Source of the DNA: an uncultured Prevotellaceae bacterium
GTDB lineage: Bacteria > Bacteroidota > Bacteroidia > Bacteroidales > Bacteroidaceae
DNA length: 58,927 nucleotides
NCBI GenBank assembly: GCA_946184125.1
Contig: CAMHEL010000007.1
Location: forward strand, 1-58,927
Reading direction: 5' to 3'
The notes below the pieces were generated by a model. It saw only the letters and a program-made list of their open reading frames with translations, was not told where the DNA came from and made no database searches. Shown in pieces: positions 7,841 to 16,852 of the stretch. The position numbers and the translations under genes are program-made. Numbering within the stretch: position 1 is the first letter of the stretch; each line of letters starts with the position of its first letter.

Positions 7841-9538
7841 ATGGAAAAACGGATAATAGAGTGCGTTCCTAATTTCAGTGAGGGACGCAACGCTGATGTT
7901 ATCAACCAAATCGCGGCGGAGATATCAGGAACACCCGACGTCGCCCTGCTCAATGTCGATTCGGGAGAGGCCACCAACCGCACGGTGATGACTTTTGTGG
8001 GACCGCCTGAAGCTGTGGTTGAGGCCGCATTCAGGTCGGTCAGAAAAGCGGGGGAACTGATTGACATGAGGCAGCACCATGGCGCCCATCCGCGCATCGG
8101 AGCCACTGATGTGCTGCCGTTGATACCGGTCAGCGGCATCACACTCGACGAATGTGCGCTCTTGGCACGTGATTTGGCAAAGCGGATAGCTGGCGAAATC
8201 GGCATACCATGCTATTGCTATGAGGCCGCTGCTTTCAGCGAACGGAGGCGAAACCTCGCCGTGTGCAGGGCCGGAGAATATGAGGGCATACCCAAAAAAC
8301 TCACCACACCAGGCGAACAACCCGACTTCGGATGCCGCGAAATGGACGAAGGCATCGCACGAACCGGATGCACCGTCGTGGGGGCACGCGATTTCCTCAT
8401 CGCTGTCAATTTCAACCTCAACACCACATCGACAAGGAGGGCTAACGCCATCGCATTCGACGTGAGGGAGAAAGGAAGACCGAAAAGGGAGGGAAACCCC
8501 ATCACGGGAACACCAATGAAAGATGCCGAGGGCAACACCATCATGTTACCGGGAACGCTGAAAAAAACGAAAGCCATCGGATGGTACATCGACGAGTATG
8601 GCATCGCACAAGTGTCGATGAACATCACCGACATCAACACCACACCGCTTCACAAGGCGTTCGACGAGGTTTGCCGATGTGCTCAGCAAAGGGGCATTCG
8701 CGTCACAGGAACAGAGATAGTGGGACTGGTGCCAAAGCGCACACTCATCGAAGCCGGCAGGTATTTCCTCGAAAAGCAAAACCGCTCCACGGGCATACCC
8801 GAGAAAGACATTGTCGACATCGCCATACATTCCATGGGACTGTCGGACCTCAGACCATTCAACCCACGCGAGAAAGTCATAGAATATCTGCTCGAGGATG
8901 CCGACCGGAAGCCCCGTCTCGCCGACCTCACTGTCGAGGCGTTTGCCGAAGAGACGTCGCGTGAATCACCAGCTCCGGGTGGCGGCACCATCTCTGCGTA
9001 CATGGGGGCATTGGGGGCCGCTCTCGGTACCATGGTCGCCAATCTCTCCGCCCACAAACCCGGATGGGATGAAAGGTGGGGATATTTCAGCCATTATGCC
9101 GACGAAGGACAACAACTGATGGCCGAACTCCTCCACTTGGTCGATGAAGACACCCTTGCTTTCAAGCAAATCATGGCGGCTTTCGGCATGCCTAAGGGCA
9201 CCGAAGAAGAACGAAAGAAAAGGTCGGAAGCCATACAAACTGCCACGTTGTATGCCACGGAGGTGCCCCTAAGGACGATGAGGGCCGCACTGCGTGTCAT
9301 GCCCCTCTGCGAGCAGATGGCATGCGAAGGAAACCCCAACAGCATCTCCGATGCAGGGGTGGGGGCTTTGGCGGCAAGGAGCGCTGTCCTGGGGGCTGGC
9401 TTGAACGTACGCATCAATGCCTCGTCACTGAAAGACCGCAACAAGGCCGAAGAAATGTTGGTTGAAGCCGATAAACTCGTCGCTGAAGCCGAGAAAAAGG
9501 AGAAAGACATCCTGAAAATTGTCATGAATGGTATATAG
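7841..9538 (+). CDS. ftcD: Glutamate formiminotransferase / formimino-THF cyclodeaminase
   Basis: This bifunctional enzyme performs the last step of histidine breakdown: it transfers the formimino group of formiminoglutamate to tetrahydrofolate, then cyclises it to methenyl-THF with release of ammonia. The N-terminal transferase (residues 1 to about 325) begins IIECVPNFSEGR and contains HHGAHPRIGATDVLPLIPV. The C-terminal cyclodeaminase (about 360-560) contains SPAPGGGTISAYMGALGAAL. At 565 residues it is close to the usual length of the fused form. The ATG at 7841 was chosen because MEKRIIECVPNFSEG matches the family N-terminus; an in-frame ATG at 7787 would add 18 unlikely residues. hutU follows after 47 bp, in the order ftcD-hutU-hutH-hutI. 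Confidence 0.95.
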   Translation: MEKRIIECVPNFSEGRNADVINQIAAEISGTPDVALLNVDSGEATNRTVMTFVGPPEAVVEAAFRSVRKAGELIDMRQHHGAHPRIGATDVLPLIPVSGITLDECALLARDLAKRIAGEIGIPCYCYEAAAFSERRRNLAVCRAGEYEGIPKKLTTPGEQPDFGCREMDEGIARTGCTVVGARDFLIAVNFNLNTTSTRRANAIAFDVREKGRPKREGNPITGTPMKDAEGNTIMLPGTLKKTKAIGWYIDEYGIAQVSMNITDINTTPLHKAFDEVCRCAQQRGIRVTGTEIVGLVPKRTLIEAGRYFLEKQNRSTGIPEKDIVDIAIHSMGLSDLRPFNPREKVIEYLLEDADRKPRLADLTVEAFAEETSRESPAPGGGTISAYMGALGAALGTMVANLSAHKPGWDERWGYFSHYADEGQQLMAELLHLVDEDTLAFKQIMAAFGMPKGTEEERKKRSEAIQTATLYATEVPLRTMRAALRVMPLCEQMACEGNPNSISDAGVGALAARSAVLGAGLNVRINASSLKDRNKAEEMLVEADKLVAEAEKKEKDILKIVMNGI

Positions 9539-9585
9539 AACACACTGATAATATCGAAATACACAATAACTCAAAATCTTAAACT

Positions 9586-11619
9586 ATGACAACAACACAT
9601 TTCCAGCATGACATCAGAGCTGGCATCCCCGATGTGCTCCCACCGGCAAAGGAGTACGACATCACCATCAACCATGCCCCCAAGCGAAAAGACATTCTCA
9701 GCGAGGAGGAAAAACACCTCGCCTTGAGAAATGCGCTGCGCTACATCCCAAAACATCTGCATGCCTCTCTGGCTGAAGAGTTTGCTGACGAACTGCGCCA
9801 ATACGGGCGCATCTACATGTATCGCTACCGACCTGAATACGACATCCACGCACGGCCGATTGACGAATACCCATGCCGCTCACGCCAGGCTGCTGCCATC
9901 ATGCTGATGATACAAAACAACCTCGACCCGCGTGTGGCTCAGCACCCGCATGAGCTGATTATTTACGGAGGCAACGGGGCCATCTTCCAAAACTGGGCCC
10001 AGTACCGCCTCACCATGCGTTACCTGAGCGAAATGACCGACGAACAGACCCTGGTGATGTATTCCGGACATCCACTGGGGCTCTTCCCATCGCACCCAAG
10101 CGCACCCAGGGTCGTGGTGACCAACGGAATGGTCATCCCCAACTACTCCAAACCTGATGACTGGGAGCGACTCAATGCCCTCGGAGTGAGCCAGTATGGC
10201 CAGATGACCGCGGGCTCCTATATGTACATCGGCCCGCAGGGCATCGTCCACGGCACCACCATCACCGTGCTCAACGCAGCACGAAGGCGCTTCCGGCCAG
10301 GACAAACCGACACCCACGGCATGCTGTTCGTCTCAGCAGGACTGGGGGGGATGTCGGGCGCTCAGCCCAAAGCCGGAAATATTGCTGGCGTCGTGAGTGT
10401 CGTGGCCGAAATCAATCCAAAGGCTGCCATGAAACGCTATGAGCAAGGATGGGTGGATGAGGTGCACGACAACCTCGACGAACTGATACCTGCCATACGT
10501 CATGCCGTAGCCGAAAAGAAAACCGTCTCCATGGCGTATCTGGGTAATGTGGTGGACTTGTGGGAGCGGCTGGCGAACGACGGAGTCGATGTCGACCTCG
10601 GCAGTGACCAGACTTCCCTTCACAACCCTTGGGCGGGTGGATACTACCCCGTGGGACTGACCATGGACGAAGCGAAGAAGATGATGGCCGAAGAACCTGA
10701 ACGCTTCAAAGAGCATGTGCGAGGCTCGCTGAGAAGGCAGGTGGATGCCATCAACATACTCGCCGCACGTGGCATGTATTTCTTCGACTACGGAAATGCT
10801 TTCCTGCTGGAAGCCAGCAGGGCTGGCGCCGATGTGATGCTTCCCGACGGACGATTCCGCTATCCCTCCTATGTACAGGACATCATGGGACCGCTGTTCT
10901 TCGACTATGGATTCGGACCTTTCCGATGGGTATGCACATCGTGCTCGCCCGATGACCTCGCACTCACCGACCAACTTGCGGGCGATGCCCTGGAGAAACT
11001 GCGCGCCGATGCCCCCGAGGATATAAGGGGACAGCTCGACGACAACATACACTGGATAAGGGAAGCGGGGCGCAACCAACTCGTGGTGGGCTCGCAGGCA
11101 CGAATACTGTATGCCGACGCGCAGGGCAGAACGGCCATCGCCCTGGCTTTCAACAAGGCCATACGCGACGGTAGACTGACTGCTCCCGTCGTGCTGGGAA
11201 GAGACCATCACGATGTGTCGGGAACCGACTCCCCGTACCGGGAGACAAGCAACATCTATGATGGCTCACAGCATTGTGCCGACATGGCTGTCCAGAACGT
11301 GATTGGCGATGCCTTCAGAGGTGCAACATGGGTCTCGCTGCACAATGGAGGTGGAGTAGGATGGGGGGAAGTCATCAATGGTGGCTTTGGCATGGTCATC
11401 GATGGCAGCGACGAGAGCGAGCGGAAAATCAAGGAAATGCTCTTCTGGGACGTCAACAATGGTATCGCACGACGGAGCTGGGCGCGAAATCATGGAAGTA
11501 TGGACGCCATACGAAGGGAAATGGAACGAACACCAGAACTCTGCGTCACCATGCCACAATTGGCCGACGACCAGCTCATCGCTTCCGCTTTCAGCTCCAC
11601 AACCACACAAAATAACTAA
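9586..11619 (+). CDS. hutU: Urocanate hydratase
   Basis: Urocanase adds water to urocanate to form imidazolonepropionate, using tightly bound NAD+ as an electrophile. The 677-residue sequence is the longer urocanase form. Recognisable segments are IIYGGNGAIFQNWAQYRLTM, LVMYSGHPLGLFPSHPSAPR, YIGPQGIVHGTT, DLGSDQTSLHNPWAGGYYPVG and, near the C-terminus, SLHNGGGVGWGEVINGGFGMVIDG. It is cytoplasmic, with no signal sequence. It lies between ftcD (47 bp upstream) and hutH. The hutU-hutH gap is filled by a 185-bp inverted-repeat element that may affect read-through to hutH. Confidence 0.95.
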   Translation: MTTTHFQHDIRAGIPDVLPPAKEYDITINHAPKRKDILSEEEKHLALRNALRYIPKHLHASLAEEFADELRQYGRIYMYRYRPEYDIHARPIDEYPCRSRQAAAIMLMIQNNLDPRVAQHPHELIIYGGNGAIFQNWAQYRLTMRYLSEMTDEQTLVMYSGHPLGLFPSHPSAPRVVVTNGMVIPNYSKPDDWERLNALGVSQYGQMTAGSYMYIGPQGIVHGTTITVLNAARRRFRPGQTDTHGMLFVSAGLGGMSGAQPKAGNIAGVVSVVAEINPKAAMKRYEQGWVDEVHDNLDELIPAIRHAVAEKKTVSMAYLGNVVDLWERLANDGVDVDLGSDQTSLHNPWAGGYYPVGLTMDEAKKMMAEEPERFKEHVRGSLRRQVDAINILAARGMYFFDYGNAFLLEASRAGADVMLPDGRFRYPSYVQDIMGPLFFDYGFGPFRWVCTSCSPDDLALTDQLAGDALEKLRADAPEDIRGQLDDNIHWIREAGRNQLVVGSQARILYADAQGRTAIALAFNKAIRDGRLTAPVVLGRDHHDVSGTDSPYRETSNIYDGSQHCADMAVQNVIGDAFRGATWVSLHNGGGVGWGEVINGGFGMVIDGSDESERKIKEMLFWDVNNGIARRSWARNHGSMDAIRREMERTPELCVTMPQLADDQLIASAFSSTTTQNN

Positions 11620-11634
11620 ATAGATGATTAAAAT

Positions 11635-11819
11635 AAGTAGGTGATCAAAATTAGATGATAGTATTTTATGATTTATTTGGATGCAGATTTTTCTCTCAGA
11701 CAAAGGAGCATAGCGGGCTATGTGACTGAGGATGAGAGGAAAAGATGCGCCAAAGAAACATAAAAGACTATTTTGCACCTACTTGAATGATAGTAACAGA
11801 TAATTTTGATTACCTACTT
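11635..11819. repeat. AAGTAGGT inverted-repeat element with foldback insert
   Basis: The outer ends are AAGTAGGTGATCAAAATTA (11635-11653) and TAATTTTGATTACCTACTT (11801-11819), complementary at 18 of 19 positions. Inside, a 102-bp imperfect foldback (11664-11765) begins TTTTATG, ends CATAAAA and is centred on CATAGCGGGCTATG. The foldback plus a short tail is flanked by direct copies of ATGATAGTA (from 11655 and from 11787), as if inserted into the shorter form of the element seen at 35495-35547. It ends 3 bp before the chosen hutH start, and its second ATGATAGTA contains an ATG in frame with hutH. Confidence 0.8.
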
Positions 11820-11822
11820 AAG

Positions 11823-13313
11823 ATGATGATACATAAGATAAGCGCCGAACACCTCAGCCAGGACATGATAGATGAAATCATTACACAGGGCTACAAACTG
11901 GAACTGAGTGACGACGCAAAAGCACGCATTGTAAAATGCAGGGAATACCTCGATAGGAAAATTGCTGAAACCGACAAACCCATCTATGGCGTCACCACAG
12001 GCTTCGGCTCTTTGTGCGACATCAACATCAGCGCAGAGCAGATGGCTGAACTGCAAGTCAACCTCATCATGTCGCATGCTTGTGGTGTCGGCGAGCGACT
12101 GCCCAACGTGGTGGTGAAAATCATGATTTTGCTCAAGGTGCAGTCGCTGAGCTATGGACACTCCGGATGCAAGCTCGACACGGTGGAGCGACTGATTGAC
12201 TTCTTCAACAACGATATCTATCCCATCGTCTATGAACAAGGCTCGGTGGGCGCGTCGGGCGACCTCGTACCGCTCGCACATCTTAGCCTGCCGCTTCTGG
12301 GACTTGGTGAGGTGGAGTACAAGGGGGAGCGAATGACTGGCGCCGAACTGCTCCAACGAATGGGGTGGAAACCCATCCAACTCGGACCGAAAGAGGGACT
12401 GGCGCTTCTCAACGGAACACAGAACATGAGCGCACTTGCCGTATGGTCGTTCATCAAGGCTGTGAGGATTGTGGCTTGGGCTGACACCATCGCGGCCATG
12501 TCGCTCGAAGCATTCGACGGAAGGACAGAACCCTTCAATATCGCTGTACACTGGGTCAGGGCGCACCGGGGACAACTGGCCACTGCCGTAAGAATGAATA
12601 AGTTGCTGCGAGGAAGTGAACTGGCGAAACAAACGAAAACCAATGTCCAGGACCCTTATTCCTTCCGCTGCATTCCACAGGTGCATGGCGCAGTCAAAGA
12701 CACGCTATCCTATGTCAAGGGCATTATTTACATAGAAATCAATGCCGCTACCGACAATCCAACCATCTGCCCCGACGAAGACCTCATCATCTCTGCCGGA
12801 AATTTCCATGGAGAACCCATCGCACTGCCCATGGACTTCCTCTGCATCGCCATGAGCGAACTGGGCAGCATCTCCGAGCGAAGGACTTACAAACTGGTGT
12901 CCGGAAAACGAGGACTGCCAAGTTTCCTCGTCGCTGAGCCAGGCCTGAACAGCGGTTTCATGATTGTCCAGTACACGGCGGCATCGATTGTCAGCCAGAG
13001 CAAAATGCTTTGCATGCCGTCGTCGGCCGACAGTATTCCCACCTCACAGGGACAGGAAGACCATGTGAGTATGGGGGCAAATGCTGGTACGAAACTGCTA
13101 CGCATCACCGACAACACCGAGCGCGTATTGGCCATCGAACTGTTCACTGCCGCTCAGGCTCTCGATTTCAGACGTCCGTTGCGCTCATCGCCCGTCATTG
13201 AGCGGCTCCATGCCGCCTATCGCGAGAGGGTGCCGTTCATCACTCACGACGTGGTGATGTATCCATATATCGACGAGACCATCAAGTTCATGAGGGAATA
13301 TGAGATGGGGTGA
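11823..13313 (+). CDS. hutH: Histidine ammonia-lyase
   Basis: HAL removes ammonia from histidine to give urocanate, the first step of the pathway. The MIO prosthetic group is formed by the tripeptide Ala-Ser-Gly at residues 144-146 inside GSVGASGDLVPLAHLSLPLLG. Other family segments are YGVTTGFGSLCD, LLNGTQNMSALA, VQDPYSFRCIPQVHG and SSADSIPTSQGQEDHVSMG. The length of 496 residues is typical. The start MMIHKISAEHL at 11823 was chosen; an upstream ATG at 11787 in the same frame lies inside the repeat element and would add 12 residues (MIVTDNFDYLLK). hutI follows after 42 bp. Confidence 0.95.
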   Translation: MMIHKISAEHLSQDMIDEIITQGYKLELSDDAKARIVKCREYLDRKIAETDKPIYGVTTGFGSLCDINISAEQMAELQVNLIMSHACGVGERLPNVVVKIMILLKVQSLSYGHSGCKLDTVERLIDFFNNDIYPIVYEQGSVGASGDLVPLAHLSLPLLGLGEVEYKGERMTGAELLQRMGWKPIQLGPKEGLALLNGTQNMSALAVWSFIKAVRIVAWADTIAAMSLEAFDGRTEPFNIAVHWVRAHRGQLATAVRMNKLLRGSELAKQTKTNVQDPYSFRCIPQVHGAVKDTLSYVKGIIYIEINAATDNPTICPDEDLIISAGNFHGEPIALPMDFLCIAMSELGSISERRTYKLVSGKRGLPSFLVAEPGLNSGFMIVQYTAASIVSQSKMLCMPSSADSIPTSQGQEDHVSMGANAGTKLLRITDNTERVLAIELFTAAQALDFRRPLRSSPVIERLHAAYRERVPFITHDVVMYPYIDETIKFMREYEMG

Positions 13314-13355
13314 TGAAACCGTAAATACTATCAGAAGAAAAACTGAGTCAAAGCC

Positions 13356-14609
13356 ATGAAAACGCTTTTATACAATATCGGGATTTTGGCGGGTATCCAT
13401 CCCGTCGAAACACGTCGGCTCCAAGGGGGCGAGATGGGGGCGATGGGGGTCATCGACAATGCCTGGCTCCTCATCGACGACGACCGCATCGCTGCCTTTG
13501 GTGAGATGCGCAAACTCGACAAACTCTCGATGGGGGAGGATGTCACTGTCGATGCCCAAGGTGGGGCGGTGCTGCCTTGCTGGTGCGACCCCCACACGCA
13601 CCTCGTCTTTCCTTGCAGCCGAGAGGAGGAGTTCGTCGACAAGATACGGGGACTCTCCTATGCCGAAATCGCAAGGCGAGGAGGTGGTATCCTCAACTCT
13701 GCCGACCGTCTGCATGACATGAGCGACGACGAACTCTACGACCTGTCGATGCAGCGCCTCGGCAACCTGATGGCTACTGGGACGGGATGCGTGGAAATCA
13801 AGAGTGGTTATGGGCTGAGCACCGACGACGAACTGAAAATGTTGCGCGTGGTGAAGCGTATGAAGGAAAACACCACAGTGAGGATTGTCAGCACCTTTCT
13901 CGGTGCCCATGCCGTGGGGAGGAGTTATGCCGGACGGCAGGGCGAATATGTCGACATGGTCATCAGCGAGATGATACCTGCCGTGGCGAAAGAGGCTTTG
14001 GCCGAATACATCGATGTGTTCTGCGATGAGGGGTTTTTCTCTCCCGAAGAGACGGCACGCATCTTGAGCGCTGGAGCACGGCATGGGATGCGCCCAAAGA
14101 TACATGCTTGCGAACTGGCCTCTTCGGGGGGCGTCAAGGTCGGTGTCGACCATCATGCGCTTTCCATCGACCACCTGGAGAGCGCAAGCGATGATGACCT
14201 GCGCTTGTTGCAAGATACTGACACGATGGCCACTCTTCTGCCTGGCACATCATTCTTTCTCAACATGCCTTATGCCAAGGGCAGGAAGATGGTTGACAGC
14301 GGACTTGGCATCGCCTTGGCCTCTGACTGCAACCCAGGGAGCACACCCTCGTCGGACATGAAGTTCGTGGTGTCGCTGGCTTGCATCAAGATGCGGCTCA
14401 CCCCCATTGAGGCCATCAATGCTGCCACGCTGAACGCGGCTTATGCCATGGGAATGGAAAAGGAATATGGCTCGATAGCCGTCGGAAAGAAAGCCAACTT
14501 GCAGGTGCTGGACAGAATACCTTCTATCAACTATATCCCTTATGCCTACACCCGACGGTTGGTCAGGAAAATGGTGATGGGGGGAAAGGTCGAAACCATC
14601 GGCGCATAG
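13356..14609 (+). CDS. hutI: Imidazolonepropionase
   Basis: This is a metal-dependent amidohydrolase that opens imidazolonepropionate to N-formimino-L-glutamate, the substrate of the ftcD product encoded at the start of the same cluster. It shows the metal motif DPHTHLVF at about residue 75, the substrate segment GCVEIKSGYGLSTDDELKMLRV, HACELASSGGVKVGVDHHALSIDHLE, and ALASDCNPGS with the metal-binding Asp. The length of 417 residues is normal. It is the last gene of the histidine block and converges on aguB with only 9 bp between stop codons, leaving no room for a separate terminator. Confidence 0.95.
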   Translation: MKTLLYNIGILAGIHPVETRRLQGGEMGAMGVIDNAWLLIDDDRIAAFGEMRKLDKLSMGEDVTVDAQGGAVLPCWCDPHTHLVFPCSREEEFVDKIRGLSYAEIARRGGGILNSADRLHDMSDDELYDLSMQRLGNLMATGTGCVEIKSGYGLSTDDELKMLRVVKRMKENTTVRIVSTFLGAHAVGRSYAGRQGEYVDMVISEMIPAVAKEALAEYIDVFCDEGFFSPEETARILSAGARHGMRPKIHACELASSGGVKVGVDHHALSIDHLESASDDDLRLLQDTDTMATLLPGTSFFLNMPYAKGRKMVDSGLGIALASDCNPGSTPSSDMKFVVSLACIKMRLTPIEAINAATLNAAYAMGMEKEYGSIAVGKKANLQVLDRIPSINYIPYAYTRRLVRKMVMGGKVETIGA

Positions 14610-14618
14610 GATGCGCCA

Positions 14619-15503
14619 TCAGTCTATGTATCGGCGCAGGATGTCGGAGTACCGGTCGATGCGTCGGTCGCGAAGGAAGGGCCACCATCGCCGCACCTGT
14701 TCGCTGCGGCCGAGGTCGATGTCGATGATGGCTTGTGCCTCCTCGTCGCGGCTGGCACGGTAGAGCAGTTCGCCTTGGGGGCCTGCCACAAAACTGCTTC
14801 CCCAGAACGTGATGCCACCTGTCTGTCCCGATGGGTCGGGCTCATAGCCCACGCGGTTGACGGCCACCACAGGTAGGCCGTTGGCTACTGCATGTCCCCG
14901 CTGAACAGTCGTCCATGCCTCACGCTGACGTTCCTGCTCCTCCTTGCTGTCGCTGCTCTCGTAGCCGATGGCGGTGGGGTAGATGAGAAGGTCGGCGCCA
15001 GAGAGTGCCATCAGGCGGGCGGCCTCAGGATACCACTGGTCCCAGCAGACAAGTACGCCCAGGCGACCCACACTGGTGCTGATGGGCTGGAAACCAAGGT
15101 CACCGGGGGTGAAATAGAATTTCTCGTAGTAGGCGGGGTCGTCGGGGATGTGCATCTTGCGGTAGCAGCCGGCGATGCTGCCGTCGCGCTCGATGACAAC
15201 AGCGGTATTGTGATAGAGGCCTGGAGCGCGGCGCTCGAAGAGGGAGCACACGATGACCACACCCGCTTCCTTCGCTATTTGGCCGAAAAAGGATGTCGAG
15301 GGACCGGGGATGGGCTCCGCCAGGTCGAAATTCGACACATCCTCCACTTGGCAGAAATAGAGCGTGTTGTGGAGTTCCTGAAGAACGATGAGTTCTGCAC
15401 CACGGTTGGCGAGCTCGATAATGCCATCGTGGAGGCGGCGCAGGTTGTCTTCTTTCGATGTCACATTATGCTGCTGTAGTATGCCGATTTTTATTGATTT
15501 CAT
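14619..15503 (-). CDS. aguB: N-carbamoylputrescine amidase
   Basis: This nitrilase-family enzyme hydrolyses N-carbamoylputrescine to putrescine, CO2 and ammonia. The catalytic triad is visible: Glu in VLQELHNTLYF, Lys in YRKMHIPDDPAYYEKFYF and Cys in LGVLVCWDQWYPEAARL. These segments, together with the ending GRSEQVRRWWPFLRDRRID, are specific to the plant/bacterial CPA type rather than other nitrilases. The length of 294 residues is standard. aguA, the preceding enzyme, lies upstream on the same strand after a 317-bp repeat-filled gap, so the two may be transcribed separately. Confidence 0.93.
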   Translation of the reverse strand: MKSIKIGILQQHNVTSKEDNLRRLHDGIIELANRGAELIVLQELHNTLYFCQVEDVSNFDLAEPIPGPSTSFFGQIAKEAGVVIVCSLFERRAPGLYHNTAVVIERDGSIAGCYRKMHIPDDPAYYEKFYFTPGDLGFQPISTSVGRLGVLVCWDQWYPEAARLMALSGADLLIYPTAIGYESSDSKEEQERQREAWTTVQRGHAVANGLPVVAVNRVGYEPDPSGQTGGITFWGSSFVAGPQGELLYRASRDEEAQAIIDIDLGRSEQVRRWWPFLRDRRIDRYSDILRRYID

Positions 15504-15510
15504 CTTTGGG

Positions 15511-15695
15511 AGATATTTTGGAGTTTAGGAGTTTTTTAGGAGTTTAGGAGATTTTTTTGAGAGTTTAGGAGTTTGGGAGTTTAGGAGTTTAGACGTATGT
15601 TTGATGGTTTGGGAGTTTAGGCGTATGTTTGATGGTTTAGGAGTTTAGGAGATTTTTTGGGAGTTTAGGAGTTTAGACGTATGTTTGATGGTTCA
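15511..15695. repeat. Degenerate tandem GGAGTTTAG array
   Basis: About 185 bp built of imperfect copies of the 9-mer GGAGTTTAG, interspersed with a second unit, GACGTATGTTTGATGGTT, that occurs about three times. It has strong strand asymmetry (G and T on the plus strand). The rest of the gap to 15820 holds the TTCG-loop hairpin CGGCTTCGCCG flanked by AATTATTTT and AAAATAATTTT, and several TTCAATCTTCAATTTTC copies. The hairpin lies just beyond the aguA stop and may act as its terminator. Confidence 0.75.
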
Positions 15696-15820
15696 CGGTT
15701 CTTGTCTTTCGGCTTTGCTTTCTCCGTATGCTGCGGCTTTGGCGCAGCCGAAATTATTTTTCAATCGGCTTCGCCGAAAATAATTTTCAATCTTCAATTT
15801 TCAATCTTCAATTTTCAATC

Positions 15821-16852
15821 TTAATAAAGTTGCATAGTGAGGCAGTGGAGTGATCCGTGCTGGCGCACCACTTGCCGGGCGTCGAGCATGACGATATCGC
15901 GGTCGGGGAATGCTTTGCCGATGGTGTCGGCTGCTTCTTGGTCGAGTGCGGGTTGTCCGTAGGTGGGTACGATGACAGCTCCGTTCACCACCACGAAATT
16001 GGCGTAGGTGGCGGGCAGACGCTGGCCGTCCTCATACAAAGGGGCTGGCATGGGGAGTGGCAGAAGGCGGTATTTCTCGCCATTCGAAGTGCGCAGACCT
16101 TGCAGCTGTTCCTCCAAGGCCTGGAAGTCGGCATATTGCTCGTCGGCGGGGGCGGTGCAGGTGACGTAGAGCAGGGTGTCGCCGGGGGCGAACCTGACGA
16201 TGGTGTCGATGTGCCCGTCGGTGTCGTCGCCGGTAAGGTTGCCATGGTCGAGCCAGATGATGCGCGAGGCATGAAGGCGGCGTTTCAGTTCGGCTTCTAT
16301 GTCGCAGAGGGTGAGCGGCTGGTTGCGGTGGGGGGCAAGGAGACATTGGCTCGTGGTGAGAACGGTTCCTTTGCCGTCGCTCTCCACAGAACCTCCCTCG
16401 AGCACGAAGTCATCATGGTTCTCGAGAGGTGCGTCAAGAATGCCCGAGGCTGACAGATGGCGGTTGATGGCATTGTCGAGCGATGAGGGGAATTTCTCTC
16501 CCCAGCCGTTGAAACGGAAGTCGAGCAGGCGCATGCCATTCCGGTCGCCGTCGGTGGCGAGGAGGGTGAGCGCACCGTGGTCGCGGGCCCAGGTGTCGTT
16601 GGTGGGGCATTCGCAGAAGGTCACACGTTGCAGGGCATCCGTGGTCAGGCGCTGGCCGAGGGTGTGGAGCGTGGAGACTGCATCGGGGGTGACGATGAGC
16701 AAGGGCTCATAGCGGGTGATGGCTTCGGCAAGTGCCGTGAAGGTGTCGGTAATCTCGTCGAGGCAATAGGCCCAGTCGGTGCCGGCGTGGGGCCAAGTGA
16801 GCTGCATCATGCGCTGGCGCTCCCATTCGGCGGGGAAATACAGGGTGCTCAT
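15821..16852 (-). CDS. aguA: Agmatine deiminase
   Basis: This enzyme converts agmatine to N-carbamoylputrescine and ammonia. It belongs to the peptidyl-arginine-deiminase (PAD_porph) family of guanidine-modifying enzymes. Diagnostic segments are MQLTWPHAGTDWAY near the N-terminus, NDTWARDHGAL, FVLEGGSVESDGKGTVLTTSQCLL, IWLDHGNLTGDDTDGHIDTIVRF and the C-terminal HGSLHCLTMQ, in which Cys337 is the nucleophile. The 343-residue length is normal. Its ATG overlaps the stop of the arabinofuranosidase gene by 4 bp (ATGA), so translation is probably coupled to it. Confidence 0.95.
   Translation of the reverse strand: MSTLYFPAEWERQRMMQLTWPHAGTDWAYCLDEITDTFTALAEAITRYEPLLIVTPDAVSTLHTLGQRLTTDALQRVTFCECPTNDTWARDHGALTLLATDGDRNGMRLLDFRFNGWGEKFPSSLDNAINRHLSASGILDAPLENHDDFVLEGGSVESDGKGTVLTTSQCLLAPHRNQPLTLCDIEAELKRRLHASRIIWLDHGNLTGDDTDGHIDTIVRFAPGDTLLYVTCTAPADEQYADFQALEEQLQGLRTSNGEKYRLLPLPMPAPLYEDGQRLPATYANFVVVNGAVIVPTYGQPALDQEAADTIGKAFPDRDIVMLDARQVVRQHGSLHCLTMQLY

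Noticed and set aside
7636..8205. Minus-strand frame across the lyase-ftcD junction
   Set aside because: Both sense genes have strong family matches; the antisense frame has no motif.
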